From the NCBI GenBank assembly GCA_021030905.1, contig JAGFMI010000015.1:124001-188000 (forward strand): DNA of 64,000 bases, written 5' to 3'. This document shows, piece after piece, positions 23,977 to 36,217 of this stretch (positions are counted from its first letter, which is position 1; every line of letters begins with the position of its first letter). This DNA is from Pyrenula massariospora. Taxonomy: Eukaryota > Ascomycota > Eurotiomycetes > Pyrenulales > Pyrenulaceae. Under the pieces are notes generated by a model that was not told the origin of the DNA, ran no database searches, and saw only the letters and a list, made by a program, of their open reading frames with translations. A program made the position numbers and the translations under genes.

Positions 23977-24352
23977 CGCTCACCCTGTGTAGCAGATAAT
24001 CATTTCGACCTGATGAATCTTGAAAACAGAATAATCCCAATTAGTGGCCGGAATAAATACTTCTTTCGTGGCTATGCAACTACATAGAAGAGATACCAAA
24101 TGCATACTTTAGGGCTTGTGGATAGGGCTATCGGGATAAGCTCAAGCTTTAATCCATTTTCGAACTAGCTCCTAAATCGCCGGAGCTTCAGAGCTCGAAA
24201 TTTGAAAAAAGCAGAAAATCGGTTTATGCGCCATTCGACTCTCCAAATAACTCTTCCTTTCATTCCAAACCTTCCTAATCATTCTCGAATAATCTAAAAA
24301 CGGTTCTCGATCTTAGCGCACACCCGTGCCCTCGCAATAACAACAGCCTCAC
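23977..24352. other. Fibrillarin promoter
   Basis: 376 bases between the NLR-like gene and fibrillarin. No gene seen. The last 40 bases before the ATG are rich in A and C. Confidence 0.4.
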
Positions 24353-25508
24353 ATGGCTTTCGCTCCGCGGGGTCGAGGCAATGATCGGGGCAGAGGAGGA
24401 GGTGGTCCAAGAGGAGGCTCTAGAGGAGGTGGCAGAGGTGGCATGAGGGGTAAGTATCATTATAAATCTCTCTGCCACGGATATATCGACCCTCGACCAT
24501 GACGCTAATACATCTTGCCACCACAGGCGGAAGAGGGGGCTTTGCAGACCGGGGCAGAGGCGGGCCTCGGGGCGGACGGGGAGGTAGAGGTGGTGGTGGT
24601 GGAGGAGGAAGAGGAAGAGGAGGCAAGCCTGGAATTAAGGGAGGAGCGAAGGTTGTTATTGTACGTATACATTTCCTACATCTTGAACGGAAAGGTTGCA
24701 TGTTGGAGATCAACAATTCTGACGGTCTCACCCAGGAACCCCACCGCCACCCTGGTGTCTTCGTTGCTCGTGGCGGCAAAGAAGACCTCCTCGTCACAAA
24801 GAACCTCACACCTGGCGAATCCGTCTACGGCGAGAAGCGCATCTCTGTTGAATCCCCAACGCCGCCTTCTGCCGCCAGTGAAGCTGTGCCTGCCACTAAA
24901 GTCGAATACCGTGTCTGGAACCCCTTCCGCTCCAAGCTTGCAGCCGGTATCCTTGGTGGACTGGACGACATCTACATACGTCCTGGTGCAAAAGTGCTAT
25001 ACCTCGGAGCTGCTAGTGGTACCAGCGTGTCTCACGTCGCTGATATTGTTGGGCCCACCGGAATGGTCTATGCAGTCGAATTTTCGCATCGCTCGGGACG
25101 GGATCTCATCACAATGGCCACACATCGCACAAATGTCATTCCAATTATTGAGGACGCCCGGCATCCGTTGAAATACAGAATGTTGGTTGGAATGGTGGAC
25201 GCAATCTTCGCTGATGTCGCGCAACCTGATCAAGCCCGCATAGTTGGCTTGAACTCTCACTTGTTCTTGAAGGACAGTGGAGGGGTTTTGGTCAGCATCA
25301 AGGCAAACTGCATTGACAGTACAGCAAAGCCTGAGGTTGTGTTCGCAAAAGAAGTTGAGAAAATGAGGGCGGAGAGGATCAAGCCGAAAGAGCAGCTTAC
25401 GCTGGGTACGTTCTTACGTAGCGATATCACGGAATTACTAACGTGTGTATAGAACCGTTCGAGCGTGACCATTGCGTCGTTGCCGGTGTGTACAACCGGT
25501 CTAGCTAG
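24353..25508 (+). CDS. NOP1: Fibrillarin (box C/D snoRNP 2'-O-methyltransferase)
   Basis: Four exons: 24353-24449, 24527-24660, 24736-25405, 25453-25508; 318 residues, normal for the family. Residues 1-75 are the Gly/Arg-rich domain, interrupted by intron 1. The methyltransferase domain begins after [20 protein letters not shown], with the AdoMet site [20 protein letters not shown] and the C-terminal [14 protein letters not shown] restored only by the third splice. Fibrillarin methylates pre-rRNA ribose guided by C/D snoRNAs in the nucleolus. Intron 3 has a perfect CTAAC branch. Intron 2 is 75 bases, a multiple of three, and stop-free, so retention would only insert 25 residues at the domain border. 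Highly conserved, so identification is secure. Confidence 0.97.
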
Positions 25509-28500
25509 CAGTACTATTCAGAGGCGTTCAAGGGCTCGGCGCAAAGTCTCAAAGGGTTTAAAGTCGCAGATCGTTTCGGCTGCGTGCTATAAAATGTCAC
25601 TGGCTGTATCTCTTAGGTGGCCCTGTCACCTCCTCGTTGTATGATCTAGTTAAAGTTCCTCTAAACGAGAAGAAATTTTTCGACCGGTTGTGCATTGAAT
25701 GACCGGATCCTGCGGCTTTATCGACTTCACACAAATCCGAGTGCAGGTGCAACGCTTTGGTCACCGACGGTATTGGTCATCATACCATCCAATTTTTCCT
25801 TTGTTTTTCAAGTCTGCAGAATTGCAACCCGCCGTAATTCCAGACACCGGCAGACCCTGAGTCGCTCGATCCCCGCATTATCTGCGCGGATTTTGCGAAA
25901 TTCAATTCCAGTTTCCTATCCGTACTTTGTTTTGTCTCAGTGTTACCTAAAGGCTCGCTTATCAACCTTGTTCATGCAATACCTAGCTTTGCCTGCAATT
26001 TTGCATTCAAGTTGACGCTGTTTTCGGGCTGATTGACACCTAAACGTCCAGCTCTCATCTATTATTCCCATTTCGATTGGCATTGTGCATTCAAGTTGAG
26101 ATAGTTCCGCCGCTGTGCCATTGCAAGGTGTTATTTTTGCCAGTATTGGATCACGGCGAGGTCTCGGGTACTTAAATCGCCTTCTCCTCCCAGATTTCCC
26201 TCAGTTCCTTCTTCTTTTTCTCTCCAAGCGCCGAAGGCGCGAGCAACTTGTAGAGGTTTGTAGATCATAGGATCTGTAGACCGTAGAACGAAGAGCGTCT
26301 ACGAGTAGTGATGAGATGGAGTGGTATATATATACGACAACCTTTCTTTCGAGCTACGATGGGGACGACATCGGCGTAATTCCTTGGTCGACTTACGAGA
26401 AAGCTGGACGACACAGGCATAGCGAGCATGAACCTACACTGAGGACAGCACGAACAGCTGTCATTCAAGTCGGAAGTTGCGTGCAAAATCTTCATCCGAA
26501 TCTACGCCGTCCTCGTTCCGGTCTCTTCAAGTCGATGCTACACGAGAAAAGAGCTGCCCTTCTATCACTGCAGGCTCTGCGTGGACAAGCTGAGAACAGC
26601 GGTGATTTGGTCTGTGGCCGAAATCACCTTCAAAATGAATCCACGAAGCTAGTTATAGGATACGCGCTCGCCAGGACTATGCGGCACAGAACAAAGCCGC
26701 TCACCACACTTGCGTTCAACTCGACGACCCTTTCGATCCTAATACGAGATCAGTAGATTGGCACGCGGTTAAAGGTGCTTGTGATACGGTGAAACAGGAA
26801 CTTTAGAAGGACTTAAACGATGGCCGAGTCACCAAAGAGAACCATGCCTTTTTCGTGCTCACGATTGATACACGGCTTAGAATGACGGAGCCTGCGTGAC
26901 GACACCAATTATAACCCAGTGCGGACAATCCTTGCAAGTAGAAGCTGGCTAGCTACCGGACAGGCTTGAATTTGCAATCAGAGTATTATGTGCGGTCCTG
27001 CTCAACGCAAAGGGTTCTTTCGATCAGGACTTTTTTGTGCTTGTCGGGAGTAGGATTGACCCGTCAAAGGAGGGAGATTGAAGACGACTTGTCGAAGGAA
27101 TACGGTCCGTTGCCAAAGTATTTCACCTGAGATACAACCGGTCGTAGCGATGAGCCTACATCCCTATGAGGAGGCATGAGCACGGTCTCGAGGTAAAGTC
27201 TTCTTCGGTTGTTGCTTTAATGGTTGTCGGCTGATGCTAACACTGTCTGTATCATTTCCAGTTGCGGGCTGAAGCTCAAGGGCCTACTATGCTACTACGC
27301 TTCGACGGTAGTTTCTATCTACGGTTCCAAGCTCCGGATCCTGCATGGTGCCTCATTTAGTAGGCTGATATTTACATCAGAAATGAATAGAGCTGTAGTT
27401 GTGGATCATTGAAATCCTAACCACACGATCTGCCCTGAACGTACTCTCTGAGCATAAACGTGTCGCCAATTCTTTGGACGAAGAGGTACTAATGCTAAGT
27501 AGGTCTTTTTGTACATGGGAGAATACCGACGTCCCCTTCGTATCCACGACCAAAAAGTGCAGGGATCCGTTTTCACATCATGGCACGAAGATCAATTCAA
27601 CATGCCACGAGTGGCGTTGTCCCGTTGAGCCTTAACTGAGAGCGCATAGTAATATTGAACCTAAGTAAGTCTAACATGCGAGATTCTGCTTCCTCCCCTG
27701 CGCCATACTTCAGGAATGGGTTTCGTCCATATCAAGCCGTCTGTCTATATGAAATACCCTGGTTCCTTCACAGGCGGGGCATAGCAGCTTTAGCCACAAG
27801 GATCAGTAGACACGAATTGGATCCTCTCTTAGGCCAGTGTATTGTAATTCGCTCTGAAGTCAATCAATGGACAAGATACTGAATGACAACGCGTCTGCCG
27901 GGGCTTGGGAGCCAGGTAAGAGGAATTAGCCGCTTCACTGGTAGGCATCTTCCTCTCTTTATGGCTCGAACGAGTGGCGATGTTACGACAGTCATTAATT
28001 CTCTATTCAAGAGCACGGCTTTTAGGATAAAAGCAGTGACATGATCAAAACTGATTCAGCTCACGCACCTTGGAAACCTGTTCTGAAGAGAACTATTGCT
28101 ACCAATGTTTGTTTGGATGGCAACTCTTATACAAAGAAGAGTCTCAGAAGGAGCAAGAGTATGCAAGAAGACATCAAAGTGCTGCAATGAGGGTAAACAG
28201 AGGCGGAAATTTTATATAGACAAATAATCTAAGAGGCACTCAAACTGCGACACCTATTATTACTGCAAATATGATCGGCGGCGACACGGTTGATAAGAGT
28301 TAAGTAGATAAGCCAAAATGCGGATTTTCTGACGAAAATGTTGAAACGGATAAACGACAAAATTTGATCATGCTACTGAATGTAACGGAGATCTACTGCG
28401 ATAAATAGATCGATGATTTTTAACGCGGTGATGAATAATTTTCGAATTCTACACCATACACTTACAAGAGTCCTTACAATTTCTCAAATGAAAATTCGTC

Positions 28501-31500
28501 TTACGCTCCTTGTAGTCCTGTACCAGACGTTCCTCTGATAGCCAAATCGCTTTGGTTGTACCTTGTTGCAAGGTAAAAGATGGCTGCAAGCGCCTGTTAC
28601 TAAGCTCAGAAAGCAAGTAAAACAGGGAAATCATGATTTCGAACTGCTACGAAAAACTTGTCTTGGACGTGACCAGCTAGGTCAAAAGATGGAATATTCA
28701 CACGTCCGTGGCGAAATGGCAGGCAAGTATTCTAAGCATGGTGTTCTGGAAACACACGCAGAAAATGCAGTCCGATCACAGCATCATATGGGCACAGAAT
28801 GCTGCGGTTGTCCGGTACGGTGCGAGCGGTGCCAAAGATCCTCGAGCATTCAAGATTGAAATAGCGAAGCATACAGTTTCCAATCTTGTCCTTAGAATAT
28901 AGGACGATGCAGAAGAGACTAAAGTAAATGTTCAAAGCGCTTCGATGTCTTAACAACCGGTATCATCTATAATAGAATTAAACGGCACCTCTTTGACTAT
29001 GCTATTCATCGAGTTTGCAGGAACGGTATTTCTTGTGACAGAATTATCTTGTCGTGTACAATGACGAACGACGGTTACGGCCTCTATGTTTGACCGTGGT
29101 ATATACGACGGTCTTTTCGTATCTTCAACTCCAAATCCGACGGTAGAGTCGTTGAGGCGTTTTCGAGAGCTAGGGAATAGGAAGAGCTCGACAGCTTCGC
29201 CAGACCTCGTTGAAGCAAGGTTTCGAAGCACCGTCGGGTACTTAATTGATGTAGTTGACCTGTACCAACGGTCTCATGATTTGCAGCTCTTTCGAATACT
29301 GAGCCTCGCACTCACGTATGAGATTTAAACGATGGTCTAGGCCAAGTGTGATTGTAGCCCGGGTGACGTCGGTTTGGAAGAGATCTTAGCTTACACTGAA
29401 GAACTGATTGAGACCGGCTTCTTTCTCCATGGGGTAGTATATTAGGGGATACATCTTGGGTTTTAACCACCAAAGGCCCTTATCCATGACAAGGTCGGCC
29501 TCGTCTATTGGGGGAGGACCCAAAATGGCAAATTTAGTCATTGCCTGAATGTGCCCTGTCATAAGCCAACCTTCAACAATCCATACTCCTCGGCAGTGAG
29601 TCTGAGAACTCCTCATACCTTGCCGACAGGGTCTCTCATCCGAACAGAGGGATCGTTAGTTTTGGCAGACGGACGGTCCAATCGACCTTTTGATCATCAT
29701 CTCTTTCTAAAGGGCATTTTAACAGAGGGCTATAGGAACATAGGAAGTACGTGGCCGCTCAAATTCTTTGCATACCTTTCGACTCTCCCTTGTGCGGGTA
29801 GAGACTGAGCTGAGGACTGGCGAGGACTCGTACGGAAGAAAGAAATGGTCTGGGATTCCGAAATTATACTGCTAACAGCGAGAAGAATATAAAAACTAAT
29901 GGCATCTTTCCAGACAGAGGATAATCACACCAAATGCTGCGGTACGCGTCTGCGAAGTCCCTGCCAGGCCTGTGTGCTGTACTCGGCCATTCCTTTTTCA
30001 CTCTAGCGTAGGCTTGATTTCCGTCCTCATTCTTGGCTTTGAAAATGATTCCAAAATTTCGAATTCGTTTCGGCTTGCCCCAAAAGAAGCTCTAAATATA
30101 TAAGTCTATAGTAAATTTGCATTCATTACACATGTAGAGATTCAAGACACTGGGTCATGTTGGGCCGCAAGATCATCCCTCTGGTCCCGGGCGCCGCTAG
30201 CAGCTGTCACCACAACTGCTTCCTTTTGCGCTGCTGGCCTCAGACGCAACCTTAGCGAGCAACACAATTACGATGGTCAAGATATATGTCAAGTTGTTAG
30301 ATATGGAATATTTGAGGATCGAGGTACACAAATGAGAATTCCGTGACCAAAGCTCTTGCTTGAGCAGAATCATGTACAGTACAAGCACTGCCTGCCTAAT
30401 TTCTCGCCATCTCCGATTTTAGTGAGACTCTGGATTCTTATTGGCAGAGATACCTGAATTTGAGAGAGAACCAGCTGTTCAGAGACTTTCTGATCCCGCA
30501 TCAGATGTTTACCGAAGTCATATACCTCCAACCATGATTAAATGTGGCTTAGAACATCAGCTGCAACGGACAAAGATCAATTGACAGAAAAATTCCAAAG
30601 ATATGCGGGATGCAAGAGCATATACCAGAGTACACCCTGCTATAAATCCAGTAAGACTCTAGCTTTATGGCCACAATCTAACCGCTAGTTACAACAACCT
30701 AGCGCACCTCAAATCTAATGTGTTCCCCGACCAACATTCAATGGTTCAACGCTTGGAAATATGTCCCTCTCGTCTAGAATGATTCTTCTTGAGCACCTGG
30801 AAAGAACTCAGCGAGGGCCAGCCTGAAGAGGCAAAAGCGGTCAACCAATTTCTGAATCTCTTTGACGGTCTGTCAAGCAAAAGTCTCAGCCTTCGTTTGA
30901 ATCTTTTAGTATCCACTTTTCCGAGTTCTTGCCTCTTTCTTAATTTCATTAGACATGTTACACAAATTAGCTTTTTGTATATGTGCCATTTCTAGGCTGC
31001 GAATTGGCGGTGTCATGCGATCGGCTTTCCTATTACGGTCTGGTGTACGATCGGGTTGCTAAGAGCGTTTCCCCCTACCGGAATGGGATTCTTTCTCTAT
31101 GTTTTACTGCAATACATCAAGCTTTACAACTGACCATGAACGATTCTAGTCACTGTCCAATGGGCGTCACGGTCAAGGGTTGTTCCACTGTTGAGGATCG
31201 TACCAAGACCGTGCACACGGGCTTCCTCGGCCTGACATCACTGTTTAGACGCGCTCTGATGTCACTTTCAGGAACGTGCTTCTGCAATGTTTCACTACTC
31301 CTTACTATTTAAGGTTGCCGTAACTTGCCAGCCTTATCAGGAAAAAACATCAGAACCACCCGCGAAAAGCGGTCAGTCCCTGCTATGCGGGTCATTATCG
31401 TTGCCATCAGCTTCTTATGACGTTTTTCAAAGCGGTTCCAGGTTTGCGTGGAGAAGAGGAAATGATCCACGTCAATATGCATTTTAGGTAACCCTAGAAG

Positions 31501-31636
31501 TGCAGATGCGGCTCGCAAATACAATGAGTTCGTCTAAACAACATGCTGTATAAGAAGGGCATCTTTGCCTTCGGCTATGAAGCTTTGGGCGCTTCTTCAT
31601 TTTTTCCTCTTTGGTATTCCTACTATATAGAGCAGT
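25509..31636. other. 6.1-kb stretch without a supportable gene
   Basis: Longest gene-free interval of the window. Open frames are short, many overlap on both strands (for example 26316-26756, 29086-29328 and 29551-29808), and none shows a domain I recognise, a consistent codon bias or convincing splice joins. I find no terminal repeats and no transposase or reverse-transcriptase motif. Parts near 27.9-28.5 kb are richer in A and T. It may be decayed sequence, a long regulatory region, or hold non-coding RNA. Confidence 0.45.
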
Positions 31637-33730
31637 ATGGATCCATGGACCCGTGACGACATTGAAAAAGGCGTCCCAATCGGGCTTGATACCTCACAAA
31701 ATGAGACTTGGGCGTCTAATGGAGTGTCTGAGAGGCGTAGTCCTAGATCTACAACACCATCATTCGACGAGTTCTTCCAAAATTATCCTGTTGACCGCCA
31801 ATTGCTTAAGATCAGAGACAATTCTGAGAGCGCCAACAACGATGAGATGGCCATGTCAGATTGGAGGAAGCGATTGTTCAAGCTCATTCCCGTCTCTGCC
31901 ACTATTCTTGTGATGGTCACGTTTCATTTGGCCAATGCTCAAATGAGGATCATGAGCGAGCTTCGAAACGGAGTTACTCTGCAAGAGCGTGTCTTCATGT
32001 CCGTCGTGTTTACAGCACAGGTCCTTATCGCATGTACGCAAGTTCTTTCTATCCATTGAACACTTTGACTAATAATATTTGCAGTATCTTTCTTGCTTCT
32101 CTACCGTCACGCTGGACGCTCTCGTTGGCGGCCTCGACTCTTCCTTGCAGGCGAAATGGTACCTTCCGTTGATGTTGTCATCTGCTGCTGTAATGAAGAC
32201 ATCGACGTTATCCTTGACACTGTAAGGGCTGCCCTTCACCAGGATTACCCGCGCCACCGATATCGTGTAATTCTCACGGATGATGGGCGCTCAGCCGAGC
32301 TCGAGAAGCACATCATGGCCATGGCGGAGGTTTTCCCGAACTTACACTACACAGCAAGGATTAAGGTTGACCCTGCGGGGTGGAAGGGTGGAAATTTGGA
32401 TCACGCCTTTCACTATTTGAAGTCGCTCCCACAAGGGCCAGCGGAAATGATGGCCGGATTAGACGCTGATCTGATGCCAGAGAGAAGATGGCTTAGATCC
32501 ATGATGCCGCATATGCTAGGCGATGCAAAGATGGGGTGCGTTTGTCCTCCGCAGCATTTTTACAACCAACCTTTGAACGATCCTCTATACGGCTCCCAGC
32601 GAGATGACGCGCGTTGTTTGGAGATGGCAAAAGACATGGCTGATATGGCGTGGTGTACCGGAAGCGGATGGATCATGCGAAGAACAGCTTTAGAATCAAT
32701 TGGGGGATTTCCCACTTCTTCTCTGACCGAAGATGTGTATACATCCATGCTGATGCTGACCAAGGGCTGGAAAGCGGCCTATGTTCCAGAAGCTCTTCAA
32801 TACGGGTTGATGCCAGATACATACTATGGTCATTGCAAACAGCACACAAGATGGGCCATTGGTGGCGGTCAAGTAGGTTTCTTGATGCGCTTTGGTCTAT
32901 CTCACATTAAGGCCTCAGCCATGAGTCTTGACCAGCGACTTACATTGTTTCTACTTACAACCAAGCCGTTCACCCCCATCCTCCTCGCTCTGGGTCTAAT
33001 CTCAACACCGATAATTCTCTTCAGCCCAGCTCGCCTTGTCTACTACGACAACCTAGCCCAGTTACGTTATATTGTCCGTTTGCGCTGCGCCCAGGTCTTC
33101 ATTAGTTGGCTACACAAGGTTCTGATGTCCGTCTTTACTGGCTATGAGCTGACTATGCGTCAAGAATGCAATGCGATCTGGGAGTCACCATACTTCACGT
33201 GGTCACTTGTTCGTTCATTCTTTCTTCCGAAGTCGCTCGGAGGAAAGGTTGTCGGCTTCGTATCAACCGGGAGCATCCCAGACACGCTGAATGAGCGTCA
33301 TCCGACCAAACGCTCGCCCCTGCATCTACGACTAAAAGTCGTCTTGTTTGATTGTGGCGCCATTTTCCACCTAATCGTCATCGTCCTCATTGTTCTAGGG
33401 GTGGTCTATCGCGTCCGCGTTGCACAACAGGCTGGTGTCTCTCCTATAGAACTCTGGGTCGAGCTCATTGCTATGGTTGCTAGTCCGCCACTACATTGGT
33501 TACAGCAGGTTCTGGCGTGTCTTACGCCCATTCAGTACGCTATCTGGCCACCAGACATGCCCGACCGTGAGGAGCTTTTAGACAGGAATTCTTTCACAAG
33601 TGTGGCAAGTCCCAAGAAAGAGTATCGTGATGCCAGGTTTAAGTGGTGGGGTGCAGTTGGTTTCTCGCAGACTATCCATATCGTCCTATTAGGGGTGGCC
33701 GGCATCTACATAGGGACTTGGTGGATATGA
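31637..33730 (+). CDS. Cellulose-synthase-like family 2 glycosyltransferase
   Basis: Two exons, 31637-32033 and 32085-33730, with a 51-base intron (branch GACTAAT); 680 residues. The cytosolic N-terminus of about 80 residues is followed by two membrane segments, then the GT2 catalytic core. The processive-synthase signature is complete: CCCNEDID, GLDADLMPE, SLTEDVY and QHTRW. At least four more hydrophobic segments follow (ILLALGLISTPIILF; IFHLIVIVLIVLGVVY; near the end VLLGVAGIYIGTWW). Membrane-embedded enzymes of this type add sugars from UDP-sugar donors to a growing beta-linked polymer and thread it through the membrane. The exact polymer cannot be told from sequence; chitin synthase is unlikely because the QRRRW form and family length are missing. 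A glycosyltransferase-like gene lies next door on the same strand. Confidence 0.88.
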
Positions 33731-34420
33731 ACTTGATCTTTATTAAGCATTCAATAGATTTAGAAAACTGGTGAGAAGAGATTTTCCAGCTACACAATGC
33801 CCTTGATGGACTCAGCATCTGGCAATGAAAGCAAGGTCAACAGTGTCCACGCGCGCTTACATTTTCCTTTGCCGCCAGAAATCGATCTTCCGTCAACGGC
33901 GGTGAGGCAGGATCTAGTTTCCGCGTTGCTACCATTACAAGCCCGGTACCTGGATTTCTACTTATCAATCGTTATGCATTAGGCGTAGAGACTGGTGCTT
34001 CGCCCGGGCTGATAGTCGGTTCGTACCCTATCCACCCTGTCACGGTCAAATTCATTGTAATGACAAATCAGTCACCAAATGGCCCCTTCTCCAAGACAAG
34101 CCGGCCCGGATCCCCTTCTTCTCCCACCACCAACCTCCCACTACATTTCTAGCGTCGCTATCGAACCGAAGCTTTCGGCGATGTCGTTCGCGCTCGGTGA
34201 AGTAAGGTGGGATGTGTCTCTATAAAGTAATAGACAACGTTTTCACACAGCCCTATGCCGGATAGTTGTGTCCCTTCGCAGGGCGAATTACGGAATGCAG
34301 CAATTTACACATTATCCTAATGCCCCTCTGAGAACCTTGTCCCTCTATTTTTCCTTTTGTCTATTACCTGATTGTCCCTCTTTTTGAGCACTACGTTGTG
34401 CTGCCATTCTTTAGCGTCCA
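33731..34420. promoter_or_regulatory. Intergenic promoter between two glycosyltransferase genes
   Basis: 690 bases. Close to the downstream gene there is a TATA-like CTCTATAAAG near 34217 and a pyrimidine-rich leader at about 34338-34385 (CCTCTATTTTTCCTTTTGTC). A short open frame at 33797-33982 resembles nothing. Promoter role is inferred from position. Confidence 0.4.
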
Positions 34421-36217
34421 ATGTCTCAGTCTCCGTTTCGACCTCGACTGCTGTTAACTGCTTCTATCGTCTTTTTGCTCCTGACTCTCTCTTATTTTCA
34501 CATACCCAGACCAAGACTGCTCACTCCCAAAGGTTTCAGAGATGATCAGACCTCGATCAAGGCATCAAGCTTGGAATTAGATGCTGAAGGAGCTTCAAAA
34601 AACATTGAGGATGAACCCTGGGATGACCCAGACCTAGACGGTCTAACATTTCCCTTGCCTCCCGAAGACGATGAGCTATCTTCAGAGTCGCCAGAATCAC
34701 CAGGAAGACAACCATCTTCGCTATCTCCCGGTGATGCCGAGTCGGCTGTCTCAGACCAACCGGATTCATTGACCTCCCCATCTCCGCCATTGTCTTCTGA
34801 CAACGCTGCATCGACCTCCGCAGAACAGCCAGACTCATCTTCCACTTCAGACCTCAACTCCGCCCACTCCACCTACCTACCACCAGACTCAATCCCCACA
34901 CCACCCCTCATCGGCCTAATAAACCTCTGGCACGGTCCCCACCTCACCCCCTACATCCCCGCCCTCTTCCACACCGTCTCCCTCAACGCCCCGCACCTCG
35001 CCCTCCTCTTCCTCAACCTCGACGACGGCTCCGGCTGCGCCACCCCGCCGTCCTCCCCCCTCCCCCCGAACGTGCGCTTCCTCTGCCTCCCGCGCGCCTC
35101 CTTCCTCGACCTCCTCGCCGACTTCCTGTGCAGCGGCGACTTTTGGAACTGCGCATCGGAGGAGCTCAGGGAGAAGGTCAGGAGGGAGGTTCCGAGCAGG
35201 GGGAGCGGGTACACGGTCGCGCACGAGCTGACGTATCGGCCGTTGGTGGCTGCGGCGACGAGGGAGCTGTGGGGGGTCGCCGGGGCGCCGGGGTTTGTGG
35301 GGTGGGCGGATACGGATATTATGTTGGGGAGGGTGGAGGCTTTTCTCAATCAGAAAGGGGAGGGGTGGGAGTTTTGGGAGGGGGAGGATGAGGGTGAGGA
35401 GAGGGAGGTGCCGGATGTGGTGACGTTCAGCGTGGGTGGACATGAGCGGTGGAATTTCTACCTGCGTGGGCAGATGACGGTGTTCCGGATGGATGGGGAT
35501 GTAGAGAAGGCGTGGTTACAGGTCGAGGGTTGGAGGAACGCGGAGGAATGGATGGAGACGTTCCGCGGGGATGGGGATGAAGAGACGTATTGGTCGATTC
35601 GGTTGGTGGATGTGCTTGCGAAACCGGAGAATGGGTGGAAGTGGCTGCAACTTGTTGGTGTGCATGGTGGGGATGTGTCGATTAGGGACTCGATGTTTGA
35701 GGAAGAGGGAAAGGAGCGGGGGATGAGGAAAAGTTTGTATAGCTCGACAAAGGGGTTATGGGAGGTGAATGCTGGTGTGGAGAGGGATGAGATGGTGGGG
35801 CTGGTGGAGGCTACCGCGGAGATGAACATGGAACGGAATGAGCGGTGGGCTGCAATTGAGATTGCTGATGGTGTATCGCTGACCTGTCCGAATCATTGGC
35901 ACACGGATACATCGTTCAGGAGGTGTGTACATCCGACCCCAGAATTACCTGCCGGCCACGAAGTTCGTGCCGTCACCTTGCAAGCGGGGAAGATTGCAGT
36001 CTTGACCAGGCCAAAGCGGGAACATGATATGAGGGAGATGCTCCTCCAGCATTGGCTGTGGATGAAGAGGAAGCCGTGGATGAGGATACCAGACTTTGAG
36101 GCCGGCTGGAGAGACGAGTGGATGTACGAGGTCGATCTCTGGGCGCAGACGAGGGTCTGGGACTCTGGAAACCAGAATAGGGACGTCGATGGAGCACTTG
36201 TCGAGGGCATGAATTAG
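34421..36217 (+). CDS. Type II membrane glycosyltransferase-like protein (DxD motif)
   Basis: Single exon, 598 residues. A short cytosolic tail (MSQSPFRPR) is followed by one membrane anchor (LLLTASIVFLLLTLSYF), then a Ser/Pro/Glu-rich stem to about residue 160, the classic Golgi type II layout. The luminal domain starts with PPLIGLINLWHGPHLTPYIP. It contains GFVGWADTDIMLGRVEAF, a DxD-like site in the setting seen in DUF6625-type putative glycosyltransferases, and later MTVFRMDG and ETYWSIRLVDVL. Family placement is from memory of the pattern, so moderate. It follows the GT2 gene on the same strand, hinting at a shared glycan, though the 690-base gap argues against co-transcription. It shows the sharpest sense-strand change from C-rich to G-rich in the window, near 35150. 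Confidence 0.65.
   Translation: MSQSPFRPRLLLTASIVFLLLTLSYFHIPRPRLLTPKGFRDDQTSIKASSLELDAEGASKNIEDEPWDDPDLDGLTFPLPPEDDELSSESPESPGRQPSSLSPGDAESAVSDQPDSLTSPSPPLSSDNAASTSAEQPDSSSTSDLNSAHSTYLPPDSIPTPPLIGLINLWHGPHLTPYIPALFHTVSLNAPHLALLFLNLDDGSGCATPPSSPLPPNVRFLCLPRASFLDLLADFLCSGDFWNCASEELREKVRREVPSRGSGYTVAHELTYRPLVAAATRELWGVAGAPGFVGWADTDIMLGRVEAFLNQKGEGWEFWEGEDEGEEREVPDVVTFSVGGHERWNFYLRGQMTVFRMDGDVEKAWLQVEGWRNAEEWMETFRGDGDEETYWSIRLVDVLAKPENGWKWLQLVGVHGGDVSIRDSMFEEEGKERGMRKSLYSSTKGLWEVNAGVERDEMVGLVEATAEMNMERNERWAAIEIADGVSLTCPNHWHTDTSFRRCVHPTPELPAGHEVRAVTLQAGKIAVLTRPKREHDMREMLLQHWLWMKRKPWMRIPDFEAGWRDEWMYEVDLWAQTRVWDSGNQNRDVDGALVEGMN

Noticed and set aside
26316-26756. 146-residue plus-strand frame next to a TATATATATA sequence
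   Set aside because: TATA-like sequence is inside the frame rather than upstream; no family resemblance; isolated.
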